From contig JNVT01000051.1 of NCBI GenBank assembly GCA_000737985.1, positions 1 to 64,000 on the forward strand: a stretch of 64,000 nucleotides of DNA, read 5' to 3'. Under the pieces are notes generated by a model. The model was not told where the DNA came from. It worked only from the letters and a program-made list of their open reading frames with translations, and did not search any database. This stretch comes from Gammaproteobacteria bacterium MFB021 (GTDB lineage Bacteria; Pseudomonadota; Gammaproteobacteria; Pseudomonadales; Halomonadaceae). The translations under genes and the position numbers were made by a program. Below are positions 9,025 to 17,688 of the stretch, piece by piece. Every line of letters starts with the position of its first letter. Position 1 is the stretch's first letter.

Positions 9025-9441
9025 ATGTCTAATGCTTTCCATGGGGTGTCCCGCCGCGTCGGTCGGTTAGGGAAATTCTTCCAGCTGGGGGTGCTCTCCG
9101 TCGCCATCGCTGGGTGTGCCACGCAGGGCCAGCAGGGTATTCACAACGTGCAGAACATGCGTGGTGGTGCCGCGCTCGGCCCCGAGATATCCACCTTTCT
9201 CGACAACGCCACACCCGGCAGCATCGCCGCCTTTCCCAAGAGCCCTTGGGGCTCGAACGTCTCGGTGATCGTTCAGGAGCGCTACTTCGCCGCCAGCGGC
9301 AGGCTCTGCGCGCATCTGGATATCGCGCGCGAGAGCGGGGCGGCACTGCATCAGGCCGAAGTCGCCTGTCTGGTCAAGGATAATGGCTGGTTCTCGCAGC
9401 GCCTGGTGACCCAAGTGCTGCCCGCGACCAGCAATCAGTAA
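9025..9441 (+). CDS. Small lipoprotein linked to capsule export, copy A
   Basis: A 138-residue protein with an N-terminal hydrophobic segment ending in a lipobox, VAIAGC (Cys about residue 31), so probably an outer- or inner-membrane lipoprotein. The mature part ends in a conserved block around NVSVIVQERYFAASGRLC (about 82-99) that is shared almost unchanged with the paralogue at 61446-61883. Each paralogue sits directly in front of a kpsD-like gene, so a role in export or in stabilising the KpsD outer-membrane channel is likely but inferred. I do not recognise the family. No clear ribosome site precedes this ATG, so the start is less certain than in copy B. Confidence 0.75.
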   Translation: MSNAFHGVSRRVGRLGKFFQLGVLSVAIAGCATQGQQGIHNVQNMRGGAALGPEISTFLDNATPGSIAAFPKSPWGSNVSVIVQERYFAASGRLCAHLDIARESGAALHQAEVACLVKDNGWFSQRLVTQVLPATSNQ

Positions 9442-9535
9442 CAAAAATCCGCTGCAACCGCGCCCAGCGAGCCGAGTATCGTCAGTGACGACCCAGGCGG
9501 CGCGGAAGCCGCACGAACACCACAGGAAGTCTTGC

Positions 9536-11290
9536 ATGAAACGTGCAGCATCGTTTTTCCGGGCCGGGTGCCTGGTGGCGGTAGCGTGCCTGAACGCCAA
9601 CCTGGCGAGCGCGCAATCCTTCGATTCGGGTAGCGATATCCTCCCGCAGGGCCAGCAGGCCCAGTCCATGACCATGCAGCCCCAGGGCGCCAACGGTCAG
9701 AACGCCCAGCAGGCGGCGCAGGCGGTGGATGACACCCCGCGTGCCAACTGGAACAGCGATCAGTACGGGCCGGTTGACCCCAATCAGGCGCAGATCGACC
9801 CCAATACGCTGCCGCCCTTCGGCGCCAATCTCTTCACTGGCGGTTTCCGTGGTGTCATGGCCGACGGGCTCAACCCCGCCTACACCATCAAGCCCGGCGA
9901 CCAGATCAACCTGCGCGTCTGGGGCGGGGTAGAACTGCAGCAGGTGCTGACGGTGGATTCCCAAGGCAACGTCTTCCTGCCGGGTATCGGCCCGCTCAAC
10001 GTTCAGGGCACCTCCAACAGCGAGCTCAACAAACGGGTCACCTCGGCGATCAAGTCCGTCTACCCTGAAAACGTGCAGGTCTATACCAACCTGCAGGGCG
10101 TGCAGCCGGTGGGCGTGTTCGTGACCGGCTACGTCAAGAATCCCGGCCGTTACTCCGGCACCCCCAGCGACTCCATTCTCTACTTCCTCGATCAGGCCGG
10201 CGGCATCGAACAGGCGCTGGGCAGCTATCGCCAGATCGTGGTCAAGCGTAACGGCCGCGCGATCGAAACGGTCGATCTCTACGATTTCCTGATCAACGGC
10301 AACATGCCGCGTACTCAGTTCCGCGATGGCGATACCGTTGTGGTAGAGCAGCGCGGCCCGGCGGTCGCCGTGGTGGGTGATGTCGAAAAGCCGTTCCGCT
10401 ACGAGCTGGCGGGCGAACAGCTCACCGGTGGCGATGTGACCAACCTCGCGCGCCTGCGCGCCGGCGTCTCTCATGTGCTGCTGCGCGGCAGTCGCCCCAG
10501 CGGCCCGATCGCGCGTTACCTGACGTTGAGCGAGTTCCGCGAAGCCAACGTCGAGAAGGGCGATGAAGTGCTGTTTAGCGCCGACCAGCGCGCCGAAAGC
10601 ATCGTCGTGCAAGTAGAGGGCAGCTACTACGGCCCCTCGCGCTACGTACTACCGCGTGACGCCCACCTGGGGGAGTTCCTCAACGCGATCAGCGTGCCCA
10701 AGAGCATGACCAGCTACAAGGACATCTCGATCCGCCGCGAGAGCGTCAAGGAGCAGCAGAAAGAGTCGCTCAATGAAAGCCTCGACCGGCTCGAGCAGAC
10801 CTATCTGGGTTACCCCTCGCGCACCGCCAAAGAGGGCGAGATCCAGGTTCGCCAGGCCGAGCTGATCCAGAAGTTCGTGCAGAAGGCGCGCCAGACCCAG
10901 CCTACCGGGCGCCTGGTCGTGGCCCGCGGCGATAACATCGCCGATGTGCGCCTGCAGGATGGCGATGTGATCACCATCCCCGAGATCTCCGATTCCGTAC
11001 TGCTGAGCGGTGAAGTCACCATTCCGCAGGCGATGGTCTTCACGCCCGGCATGAGCGCCAGTGATTACATCCAGCAGGCGGGTGGCTTTACCCCGCGTGC
11101 GGATGACGACCAGGTACTGGTGGTTCACAAGAACGGTGCCGTGGTTCACGCCGGCGATACCAAGATCCGTGCCGGAGACGAGATCATGGTGCTGCCTGCC
11201 GCACCGACCAGCAATATCGAGCTGGCCAGCAGCATCACCCAGATCCTTTATCAAGTGGCCGTGGCGACCAAGGTCGCGCTGGATCTCTGA
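9536..11290 (+). CDS. kpsD: Periplasmic/outer-membrane capsule export protein, SLBB family (KpsD-like), copy A
   Basis: Exports capsule across the periplasm and outer membrane together with KpsM, KpsT and KpsE. The open frame extends back to a GTG at 9485, but the ATG at 9536 is preferred: it has AGGAAG upstream and opens a clear signal peptide (MKRAAS... with cleavage near ANLASAQ), and the paralogue at 62015 starts identically. A Poly_export motif begins near residue 110 (NPAYTIKPGDQINLRVWGGV), followed by SLBB repeats (GYVKNPGRYSGTP; VQVEGSYYGPSRYVLP; GEVTIPQAMVFTPGMSASDY). The C-terminus ends in a hydrophobic helix (NIELASSITQILYQVAVATK). Length 584 is close to the usual KpsD size. It is followed by an intrinsic terminator before kpsM. 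Confidence 0.92.
   Translation: MKRAASFFRAGCLVAVACLNANLASAQSFDSGSDILPQGQQAQSMTMQPQGANGQNAQQAAQAVDDTPRANWNSDQYGPVDPNQAQIDPNTLPPFGANLFTGGFRGVMADGLNPAYTIKPGDQINLRVWGGVELQQVLTVDSQGNVFLPGIGPLNVQGTSNSELNKRVTSAIKSVYPENVQVYTNLQGVQPVGVFVTGYVKNPGRYSGTPSDSILYFLDQAGGIEQALGSYRQIVVKRNGRAIETVDLYDFLINGNMPRTQFRDGDTVVVEQRGPAVAVVGDVEKPFRYELAGEQLTGGDVTNLARLRAGVSHVLLRGSRPSGPIARYLTLSEFREANVEKGDEVLFSADQRAESIVVQVEGSYYGPSRYVLPRDAHLGEFLNAISVPKSMTSYKDISIRRESVKEQQKESLNESLDRLEQTYLGYPSRTAKEGEIQVRQAELIQKFVQKARQTQPTGRLVVARGDNIADVRLQDGDVITIPEISDSVLLSGEVTIPQAMVFTPGMSASDYIQQAGGFTPRADDDQVLVVHKNGAVVHAGDTKIRAGDEIMVLPAAPTSNIELASSITQILYQVAVATKVALDL
9577..9588 (+). promoter_or_regulatory. ops-like element (RfaH recruitment site) inside kpsD copy A
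   Basis: GGCGGTAGCGTG matches the core ops/JUMPstart element of enterobacterial capsule and LPS operons. It lies in the signal-peptide codons (LVAVA) of kpsD. The same 12-mer occurs at the same codons in copy B (62056-62067). Position on the non-template strand early in the operon fits RfaH loading. Function is inferred; codon conservation between the two paralogues could also explain it. Confidence 0.5.
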
Positions 11291-11307
11291 TAGCGAGCAC
11301 AGGACCC

Positions 11308-11335
11308 AGCCCCGTCCCGGTGACGGGGCTTTTTC
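11308..11335 (+). terminator. Intrinsic terminator between kpsD and kpsM, copy A
   Basis: AGCCCCGTC (11308-11316) pairs perfectly with GACGGGGCT (11322-11330) around a five-base loop, followed by TTTTCTT. It lies 18 bases after the kpsD stop and 77 bases before the kpsM start. The corresponding interval of copy B has no such hairpin. Confidence 0.85.
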
Positions 11336-11411
11336 TTGATGGGGTCATCAGGAGAAGACGTGAAGAGACACTGTTCAAGACGCTTTAGATTGAAGCCACA
11401 GGGGAAGTGTC

Positions 11412-12224
11412 ATGAGTGACGTGACCAACGCCTCTCAATACAAACCCAGAAGCGCGCTGCGCGTGACCTGGGATGTCTGGTCGGCGATGACCCTGCGGGA
11501 GTTCATCGCGCGCACGACCGCTGACCGCATGGCCTGGTTCTGGATGATCTTCGAGCCGCTAGCGACCATTGGCATCATGATTTTGATTCGCTCTCATTTT
11601 ATGGGTGGGAGGCATATATCTGGCGCGGATTTTATACCGTGGATGATTACTGGCTTGATGGGCTTTTATCTATTTAGGGCCTGTATGATTCAGCCGATGG
11701 GGGCGATCAGTGCCAATAAAGGCTTATTTACCTATCGCCAAATAACGCCTTTCGATGCGGTTATCGTTCGATGCTACGTAGAAGGAATGTTGCAGAGTTT
11801 TGTGTTTTTAATTTTTATTCTAGTGGGTGGCCTTTTTAAAATAAACATGATGGCTGATCATGCTTTTGGTGTGATGATGGACTGGTTTTCGCTATGGGCT
11901 TTAGGTACCGGTATGGGGATTCTCTTGTCGGTTGTCAACGGTTTGGTTCCTGAGCTAGGGAAAATAATCAGACTTATGACTCTGCCGCTTTTAATACTAT
12001 CTAGTGTCATAATACCCGTATCCATGTTGCCCCATAAGATACAAGAATATCTGGCTTGGAATCCTATTTTGCACGGGCTGGAAAGTATGAGGCTGAATTA
12101 TTTCGAATTTTATCATTCTATTGATAAAGTTAACCTGACGTATCTTTGGCTTTGGGCGTTGTCCAGCATGGTAATAGGCTTAATGATGCATATTCGTTTT
12201 GCGCCGCGCCTGAAAATGCTTTGA
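11412..12224 (+). CDS. kpsM: Capsule ABC transporter permease KpsM, copy A
   Basis: Integral inner-membrane subunit of the ABC-2 type capsule exporter; 270 residues with about six predicted membrane helices, the usual KpsM size. The N-terminal block around TADRMAWFWMIFEPLA (about 37-52) is nearly identical to the partial KpsM at the right end of the window. After codon 55 (about base 11578) the base composition changes abruptly from GC-rich to AT-rich and the two KpsM proteins diverge, which marks a recombination junction within the gene. A PVSMLP motif (about 195-200) precedes the last helices. The start ATG follows AGGGGAAGTG. The gene abuts kpsT. Confidence 0.93.
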   Translation: MSDVTNASQYKPRSALRVTWDVWSAMTLREFIARTTADRMAWFWMIFEPLATIGIMILIRSHFMGGRHISGADFIPWMITGLMGFYLFRACMIQPMGAISANKGLFTYRQITPFDAVIVRCYVEGMLQSFVFLIFILVGGLFKINMMADHAFGVMMDWFSLWALGTGMGILLSVVNGLVPELGKIIRLMTLPLLILSSVIIPVSMLPHKIQEYLAWNPILHGLESMRLNYFEFYHSIDKVNLTYLWLWALSSMVIGLMMHIRFAPRLKML

Positions 12225-12236
12225 GTGCGAGAAAAT

Positions 12237-12902
12237 ATGATTGAGATCCGAAATCTCTACAAGCGCTATCATGGCCCGTTCGGCGGCGACTGGGTGTTGA
12301 AAGACATCAATCTGACTTTCCCTGATAACGTGAGCGTTGGCTTGATTGGCCGAAATGGCGCGGGTAAATCCACGCTGTTGCGCTTGATCGGTGGGATGGA
12401 CTTTCCGGACAAAGGTACGATCAAGCGTAAGGCAAGGGTCTCTTGGCCTATTGGGCTGGCCGGTGGTTTCAAGGGCAGCATGACAGGTAGGCAGAATGTC
12501 AAGTTCGTCGCGCGCATTCATGGTGAGCGCAAGAATTTGCACGAGCTCATCCAAAGAGTGCAAGACTTTGCCGAGATCGGTAAATCCTTCGATGAACCTG
12601 TGAGCACTTACTCCTCTGGCATGCGCTCACGTCTGGCCTTCGGTCTTTCACTGGCGTTTGATTTCGATGTTTACCTCTCTGATGAGGCGACGGCAGTGGG
12701 GGATAGAGCCTTCAAGCAAAAGGCCAGTGACGCTTTCAAGGCTCGGGTTAATACCGCCAGCTTGATCATGGTTTCTCATGGTGAAGGTATCTTAAAAGAT
12801 CTCTGTCAGGCAGGTGTATTGCTGGAAAAGGGTGAAGCGACTTGGTATGACGATATCAACGATGCTATCGCCCAATACCATGCTGGCTCTGGCAAGAAAT
12901 AA
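12237..12902 (+). CDS. kpsT: Capsule ABC transporter ATPase KpsT
   Basis: Cytosolic ATPase that drives capsule export with KpsM. Walker A is GRNGAGKST (residues 38-46), the ABC signature is YSSGMRSRLAFGLS (about 121-134), Walker B is VYLSDEAT (about 140-147) and the switch histidine is in SHGE. Length 221 is typical. The open frame begins with GTG at 12225 directly after the kpsM stop; ATG at 12237 is chosen because KpsT proteins normally start MI-x-[IL]-x-N-[LV], as MIEIRNLYK does here. Composition is intermediate between the GC-rich backbone and the AT-rich genes on either side. Confidence 0.94.
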   Translation: MIEIRNLYKRYHGPFGGDWVLKDINLTFPDNVSVGLIGRNGAGKSTLLRLIGGMDFPDKGTIKRKARVSWPIGLAGGFKGSMTGRQNVKFVARIHGERKNLHELIQRVQDFAEIGKSFDEPVSTYSSGMRSRLAFGLSLAFDFDVYLSDEATAVGDRAFKQKASDAFKARVNTASLIMVSHGEGILKDLCQAGVLLEKGEATWYDDINDAIAQYHAGSGKK

Positions 12903-12924
12903 TTTATCGAGTAGGGTGTTTGAC

Positions 12925-14034
12925 GTGAATAAACGGTTTAATCGAGTTAAAAGCATGGCCAGACGGCAGCCTCACTGGGTCATATGTATAGTCTTCATCT
13001 CCTTAATTAGTTTTTATTGGGCGGTATGGGCGTCTGACCGCTATGTTTCTCATGCCCATGTGATTCTGGAAAGCCCGCAGATTTCCACGCCGGAACTGAG
13101 CTTTAGCTCTTTGCTTTCCGGCGGGGGGGGCAAAAATACGGCTGATATGATGCTGTTGCGTGATTATATGCTCTCGACGGATATGCTGCATTATCTAGAA
13201 AAGAAAGCCGATTTTCGGCAGCACTATTCCAGTTATGGCGATATTTTTAGTCGCTTGAATAATGAGCAGGCGCCGACAGAAAAGCTACTCGATTATTATC
13301 ATGGAATGGCGCACGTAGAGCTTGACGAATATGCCGGCGTGTTGAGGCTTGATATTCAAGCTTTCACACCCGAAGAGGCCAATAAAATTGCCAATCTGAT
13401 GCTGCAGAAGGGCGAGCAGCATATGAATGAGATGGGGCAGCGGCTGGCAGAACAGCAGGTGAAATTCCTTGAGAAGCAAACGGGAATACTAGAACAGCGT
13501 TTCGAAGATACGCGTCAAGATTTGCTTGAATTTGAAAATAAGAATGGCTTGGCTTCACCAACAACCACTGTGCAGAGTCTAGGTACTATTGTAGCTAAGC
13601 TTGAAGGTGAATTAGCGAGTCTAAAAGCTCAGCGAGCTGCTATCGCAAGCTATCAAAGCAAGAATTCGCCACAAATGGTGAGCTTAAGGAGTCAAATCAC
13701 CGCACTACAGAATCAAATCGATGAGCAGAAGAGGCGTTTGGCAGCACAATCTGGCAATGCGCTAAACGCTGTGTCTAGTGAATACCAGACATTGCAGCTT
13801 CGGGCGCAGTTTGCCCAGCAGGCATACTCAGGTACGCTTGCTGCCTTGGAAAATACTCGGGTCGAGGCTGCTCGCCAACTCAAACAGCTTTCTGTGCTGC
13901 AGTCGCCCACGATGCCAGAGTATCCAGAAAAGCCTGAACGCATCTATATGATTGCGGTGTATGCCGTGATTGCTTTATTCCTCACTCTCATTGTTAATAT
14001 GTTGATCTTGATAGTTAGAGATCACAAGGATTAA
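12925..14034 (+). CDS. kpsE: Capsule export inner-membrane/periplasmic protein KpsE (PCP-type)
   Basis: Polysaccharide co-polymerase-like adaptor that bridges the KpsMT transporter to KpsD. One membrane helix lies near residues 17-40 and a second at the extreme C-terminus (about 340-362), with a long periplasmic region between them. Residues about 190-300 are coiled-coil-rich (repeated Gln, Ala, Leu with LKAQRAA, QNQIDEQKRRL), and the PEYPEKPERI motif lies just before the final helix, as in Wzz/KpsE proteins. GTG at 12925, after TAGGGTG, is chosen because the upstream frame overlaps kpsT; ATG at 12955 is an alternative. Length about 369. It is AT-rich and belongs to the exchanged cassette. 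Confidence 0.88.
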   Translation: MNKRFNRVKSMARRQPHWVICIVFISLISFYWAVWASDRYVSHAHVILESPQISTPELSFSSLLSGGGGKNTADMMLLRDYMLSTDMLHYLEKKADFRQHYSSYGDIFSRLNNEQAPTEKLLDYYHGMAHVELDEYAGVLRLDIQAFTPEEANKIANLMLQKGEQHMNEMGQRLAEQQVKFLEKQTGILEQRFEDTRQDLLEFENKNGLASPTTTVQSLGTIVAKLEGELASLKAQRAAIASYQSKNSPQMVSLRSQITALQNQIDEQKRRLAAQSGNALNAVSSEYQTLQLRAQFAQQAYSGTLAALENTRVEAARQLKQLSVLQSPTMPEYPEKPERIYMIAVYAVIALFLTLIVNMLILIVRDHKD

Positions 14035-14084
14035 TGAGTCAGCAGGGTTAACGTTGTTTTAGCTGCCACATGGAGGTTCTTGAA

Positions 14085-15353
14085 GTGGAAAATGTAAAAA
14101 TAGCAGTTATTGGGTTAGGTTATGTGGGTTTGCCGTTGGCTATCGAATTTGGCAAAAAATTTTCCACAGTTGGGTTTGATATCAAAGAAAACCGTATCCA
14201 GCAACTTGACGATGGTGTTGACATTACGAGAGAGGTGACTCGCGAAGATTTAAATTCTGCAGCCGCTCTCAGTTTTACTTGTAACGAAGAAGGTATACGC
14301 GATGCTAACGTCTATATAGTAACTGTACCGACGCCGATAGATGACCATCGTCAACCCGATCTGACGCCGCTGATCAAAGCTTCTGAGTTACTAGGTCGTG
14401 TGATTAGTAAGGGCGACGTGGTTATTTATGAATCGACGGTCTACCCAGGCGCAACAGAAGAAGACTGCATTCCCGTTGTGGAGCGGGTTTCTGGCTTGGT
14501 GTTCAACAAAGATTTTTACGCAGGTTACAGCCCCGAGCGCATCAATCCTGGTGATAAAGCCCGCCCTGTTTCAAAAATCATGAAGGTCACTTCTGGGTCT
14601 ACACCAGAAATAGCAGAGTTTGTTGATCAGTTATATAAAAGTATTATTGTTGCTGGTACTTTTAAAGCTAGTAGCATAAGAGTGGCCGAAGCTTCCAAAA
14701 TTATTGAAAATACTCAGCGGGATGTAAATATAGCTCTCGTCAACGAGCTTTCGATGATATTTTCTCAGATGGGTATTTGTACGGCGGATGTTATCGAGGC
14801 AGCTTCAACCAAGTGGAACTTTATAAAGCTGCAACCTGGCCTGGTGGGAGGACATTGTATCGGTGTTGATCCCTACTATCTCGTTCATAAGTCTATGTCG
14901 GTAGGGCACATCCCGGATATAATCAGGCGTTCCAGGGAAATTAATGATGGAATGGCTCGATTTGTTGCTTCCAAGCTTGTAAAAGCAATGATAAAAGAAA
15001 AGCATGTTGTAAGTGGAGCAAAGGTGTTGATTCTCGGGGTTACATTTAAAGAAAATTGCCCAGATATTCGTAACACTAAAGTCGTGGATCTTGTGAAAGA
15101 ACTTGAATCTTACGGCATTGATGTTGAGCTATATGATCCTTGGGTAGATGAAGATGAGCTGTTTTGTGAATATGGATTAAAGCTTACTCGTGAGCTTTCG
15201 CAAGGGGTTTATGATGCAGTTGTTGCTGCGGTTAAGCACGAGCAATTTGTTTCTATGGGGGATGATGTGTTAAAGCTAGGTAAACCAGAGGCTGTTTGTT
15301 TAGACATGAAGGGTATACTCCAATCTAACAGCTCAAATATTGTTAGGATGTGA
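14085..15353 (+). CDS. tviB: UDP-N-acetylhexosamine 6-dehydrogenase (TviB/WbpO family)
   Basis: Oxidises C6 of a UDP-N-acetylhexosamine with NAD to give a UDP-N-acetylhexosaminuronic acid, a precursor of acidic capsules such as Vi antigen. The Rossmann motif is GLGYVGLP (about residues 9-16), the family motif TVPTPID follows near 80, and the catalytic cysteine is in GGHCIGVDPYYL (about 251-262). PERINPGDK is typical of the TviB/WbpO branch. The first ATG (14070) is followed by GGAGG at 14072-14076; this places an ideal ribosome site 8 bases before GTG 14085, so GTG is chosen. Whether the product is the gluco or galacto form cannot be told, and no TviC-like epimerase is present in the window. 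Confidence 0.9.
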   Translation: MENVKIAVIGLGYVGLPLAIEFGKKFSTVGFDIKENRIQQLDDGVDITREVTREDLNSAAALSFTCNEEGIRDANVYIVTVPTPIDDHRQPDLTPLIKASELLGRVISKGDVVIYESTVYPGATEEDCIPVVERVSGLVFNKDFYAGYSPERINPGDKARPVSKIMKVTSGSTPEIAEFVDQLYKSIIVAGTFKASSIRVAEASKIIENTQRDVNIALVNELSMIFSQMGICTADVIEAASTKWNFIKLQPGLVGGHCIGVDPYYLVHKSMSVGHIPDIIRRSREINDGMARFVASKLVKAMIKEKHVVSGAKVLILGVTFKENCPDIRNTKVVDLVKELESYGIDVELYDPWVDEDELFCEYGLKLTRELSQGVYDAVVAAVKHEQFVSMGDDVLKLGKPEAVCLDMKGILQSNSSNIVRM

Positions 15354-15359
15354 GGGTAG

Positions 15360-16757
15360 ATGAACAACGAAGTGAGCTCTAAAGAGGTGGGTTTGGTTAA
15401 GAAATCAAACCATTTCGATCCCAAATGGTACGTCGAAAAGTATCCTGATGTTGCAATTTCCGGTCTTGACCCGGCATATCATTTTGCAAAATACGGGAAG
15501 CTTCTATTGCGGGATCCTGGGCCTAGCTTTTCTACATTTTTTTATCTAGGCATAAGGCCTAAACTGAAAAAGAAAAATATCAATCCTGTTATACACGCTA
15601 TGCAATCAGATAAAAAAGATTGCATCGATAGTGGCGTTGTTTTGGAATGTGCTCATAAGCTGGCGCTAGCAGGGAATAGTAAATTGGCTGTTAAGTTGGC
15701 AAAAGAAAACTTGCCAGAACGGTTAAAATATAGCGTTAGTTTAATCGAAGCAAACATGTCGCTAGAGCATGGAGACGAAAAGGGGTGGCTCGAAAAGCTA
15801 AATGCATATTTGTCGGAGTTCTCCATTTCCCCTGTTCTGTTAAAAAACAAAAAAGAAGCTAAGATTATAGAGCGGCTGAGCTGTGTTCCAGGAAAAACAA
15901 TTTCTGTCGGGCCATTAATAACAGTAATTATGCCTGCTTGGAATGCAGAAGCAACCATCAAAGACGCAGTGCTTTCAATCTTGAATCAAACTTGGCGGAA
16001 TCTCCAGTTGATTGTTGTAGATGATTGCAGCGTTGATGAGACTTATGGAATACTCCAAGCGATTGCATCGACAGATTCCAGAATGAAGGTTTTGAGGAAC
16101 AGTACCAACGTTGGTCCTTATGTTTCCAAGAATATCGCAGTAAAACACGCTGAGGGAGATTACATTACAGGACACGATGCTGACGATTGGGCCCACCCTG
16201 AGCGTCTAGAGAAGCATATAGGTTTCATTCAAGAGTCACACTATCCCCGTGCTAGTTTGACATATATGCTTCGGATCAAGCCTGATGGAAGTTTCTCAAG
16301 CATCAGCAAGTTGAGTAGTTTTACTTTGGATGGAGTCGCTCGCAGAGCATCAATCTCTTGCATGTTTGAGAAAACTTTCTTTCAGCGTCATTTAGGTGCA
16401 TGGGATAGTGTTCGTTTTGGCGCAGACAGTGAAATTATTTCTCGTGCAGAAAGTCTGCTTGGGGATGAATTTAAGTTTTATTCAACAATCGGAATGATTT
16501 GTCTCGATTTGGATTCTAGTCTTACAAACGACCCAGAGCATGGAATTCGTTCTAATAATGGTTCTTTGTCGCTTTCTCGTAAATTATATCGTGATAGCTG
16601 GAAAAACTGGCATCTTCAAAATCTAAGGTGGGGTAATTCTAAACTTGATTTCCCACAGTCTGATCGAATATATGACGGGCATGAGAAAATGGTTGTGTGC
16701 TACGCTGATCAAGTGTCTGCACTGAGTTCATATAATAATGAGGAGGGGAAGCTTTGA
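15360..16757 (+). CDS. GT2-family glycosyltransferase with N-terminal WY..YPD repeats
   Basis: A 465-residue cytosolic or membrane-associated glycosyltransferase. Residues about 20-90 hold two copies (the second degenerate) of a module seen in several proteins here: FDPKWYVEKYPDVAISGLDP then a small gap and HFAKYG. Residues about 185-390 form a GT-A fold: TVIMPAWNAEATI, the nucleotide-binding VVDDCS, and the metal motif GHDADDWAHPERL. The same HDxDDWAHPxxL motif occurs in the 1041-residue protein at 22346, so the two are likely related enzymes from the same glycan system. ATG 15360 follows GAGGGTAG and lies 6 bases after the tviB stop. Donor and acceptor are unknown. Confidence 0.85.
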   Translation: MNNEVSSKEVGLVKKSNHFDPKWYVEKYPDVAISGLDPAYHFAKYGKLLLRDPGPSFSTFFYLGIRPKLKKKNINPVIHAMQSDKKDCIDSGVVLECAHKLALAGNSKLAVKLAKENLPERLKYSVSLIEANMSLEHGDEKGWLEKLNAYLSEFSISPVLLKNKKEAKIIERLSCVPGKTISVGPLITVIMPAWNAEATIKDAVLSILNQTWRNLQLIVVDDCSVDETYGILQAIASTDSRMKVLRNSTNVGPYVSKNIAVKHAEGDYITGHDADDWAHPERLEKHIGFIQESHYPRASLTYMLRIKPDGSFSSISKLSSFTLDGVARRASISCMFEKTFFQRHLGAWDSVRFGADSEIISRAESLLGDEFKFYSTIGMICLDLDSSLTNDPEHGIRSNNGSLSLSRKLYRDSWKNWHLQNLRWGNSKLDFPQSDRIYDGHEKMVVCYADQVSALSSYNNEEGKL

Positions 16758-17659
16758 ATCACTATATTGTCACTCGTTTGGGAGTTGGTATCAGTAGGAA
16801 GAGCTTTTACGATCATCATATAAAATTGCTTAAAGAGGGGCTAGCTGTTTGCTTTTCAAAACAAACTGATAGTCGATTTGTGTGGATTTTGATTGTTGAT
16901 GCTAAGATTCCAGACTCATCTTTTGATGAGCTTAGGAATTTGATTAGATCGGCAAATGGGCGTGTGATGAAATACGACCCTATAAAAAATATGCGAATGC
17001 TTCCAAGAACAGCTAAGGAGATTGTTGGCGACATTGATTCCCCCTATCTAATGACTCGAATAGATGATGACGATATTGTTACTAACGATTTTGTTGCGAC
17101 TCTCAGAAGTGAAGCTGAAAAGTTTACAAAACATCACTCTTCGATCGCGCTCGCCGATGGGGTTAATTGTCATTTAGAGCACGGATGCTACACTCCATAC
17201 TATCATCCTACTACCCCCGTTGGGGTAAGTGTGTACTCCTTGTCAGGCAAAGACATTAATGTATATGCAGGTAATCACAATAAAATGCATGAGAGGACGA
17301 ATCTTCGTGGCGGCGATGTGAAGATAGTTCGCACGAATGAACCTGTATGGGCATATATAAGATGGGGAGGGTCTGATAGCGCGGCCTACAGAGGCTCTTC
17401 AAAGCCTTCAAATGGTAGGCCGCTTTCTGAACTTCGGGATGACTTCCTGTATAAATGTGGTTTAAGCCACGATTGGTTTGAGAAAATAAGCGGTATACAT
17501 GATGCTGATTCGGATTTTCGACCAGAAATTGTTGGGACGAAAAAAGCTAGGTTGGCGTTAAAAAATGAGTACCTGAATATTTTAAGTGGTCTGGACGAGA
17601 ATGACGACCGGTACTCAGACAAAGCAGAGGCTCTTACTGCTGCTTTCTACGCGATATAA
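16754..17659 (+). CDS. Putative rhamnosyltransferase-like glycosyltransferase
   Basis: A 301-residue protein resembling the putative rhamnosyltransferase family (Pfam PF11316, from memory): an N-terminal ITRxGxG-like start (VTRLGVGIS), a WILIVDAKIP strand and an acidic metal-type motif TRIDDDDIV (about 95-103). It is predicted to add a sugar to the capsule repeat. The start is an unusual TTG (16754-16756) that overlaps the previous stop in TTGA; the strong AGGAGGGG six bases upstream supports it. Strongly AT-rich like its neighbours. Specificity unknown. Confidence 0.75.
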   Translation: MNHYIVTRLGVGISRKSFYDHHIKLLKEGLAVCFSKQTDSRFVWILIVDAKIPDSSFDELRNLIRSANGRVMKYDPIKNMRMLPRTAKEIVGDIDSPYLMTRIDDDDIVTNDFVATLRSEAEKFTKHHSSIALADGVNCHLEHGCYTPYYHPTTPVGVSVYSLSGKDINVYAGNHNKMHERTNLRGGDVKIVRTNEPVWAYIRWGGSDSAAYRGSSKPSNGRPLSELRDDFLYKCGLSHDWFEKISGIHDADSDFRPEIVGTKKARLALKNEYLNILSGLDENDDRYSDKAEALTAAFYAI

Positions 17660-17688
17660 AAAGCAATAAATGGTGCGCAGGTTGTTTG

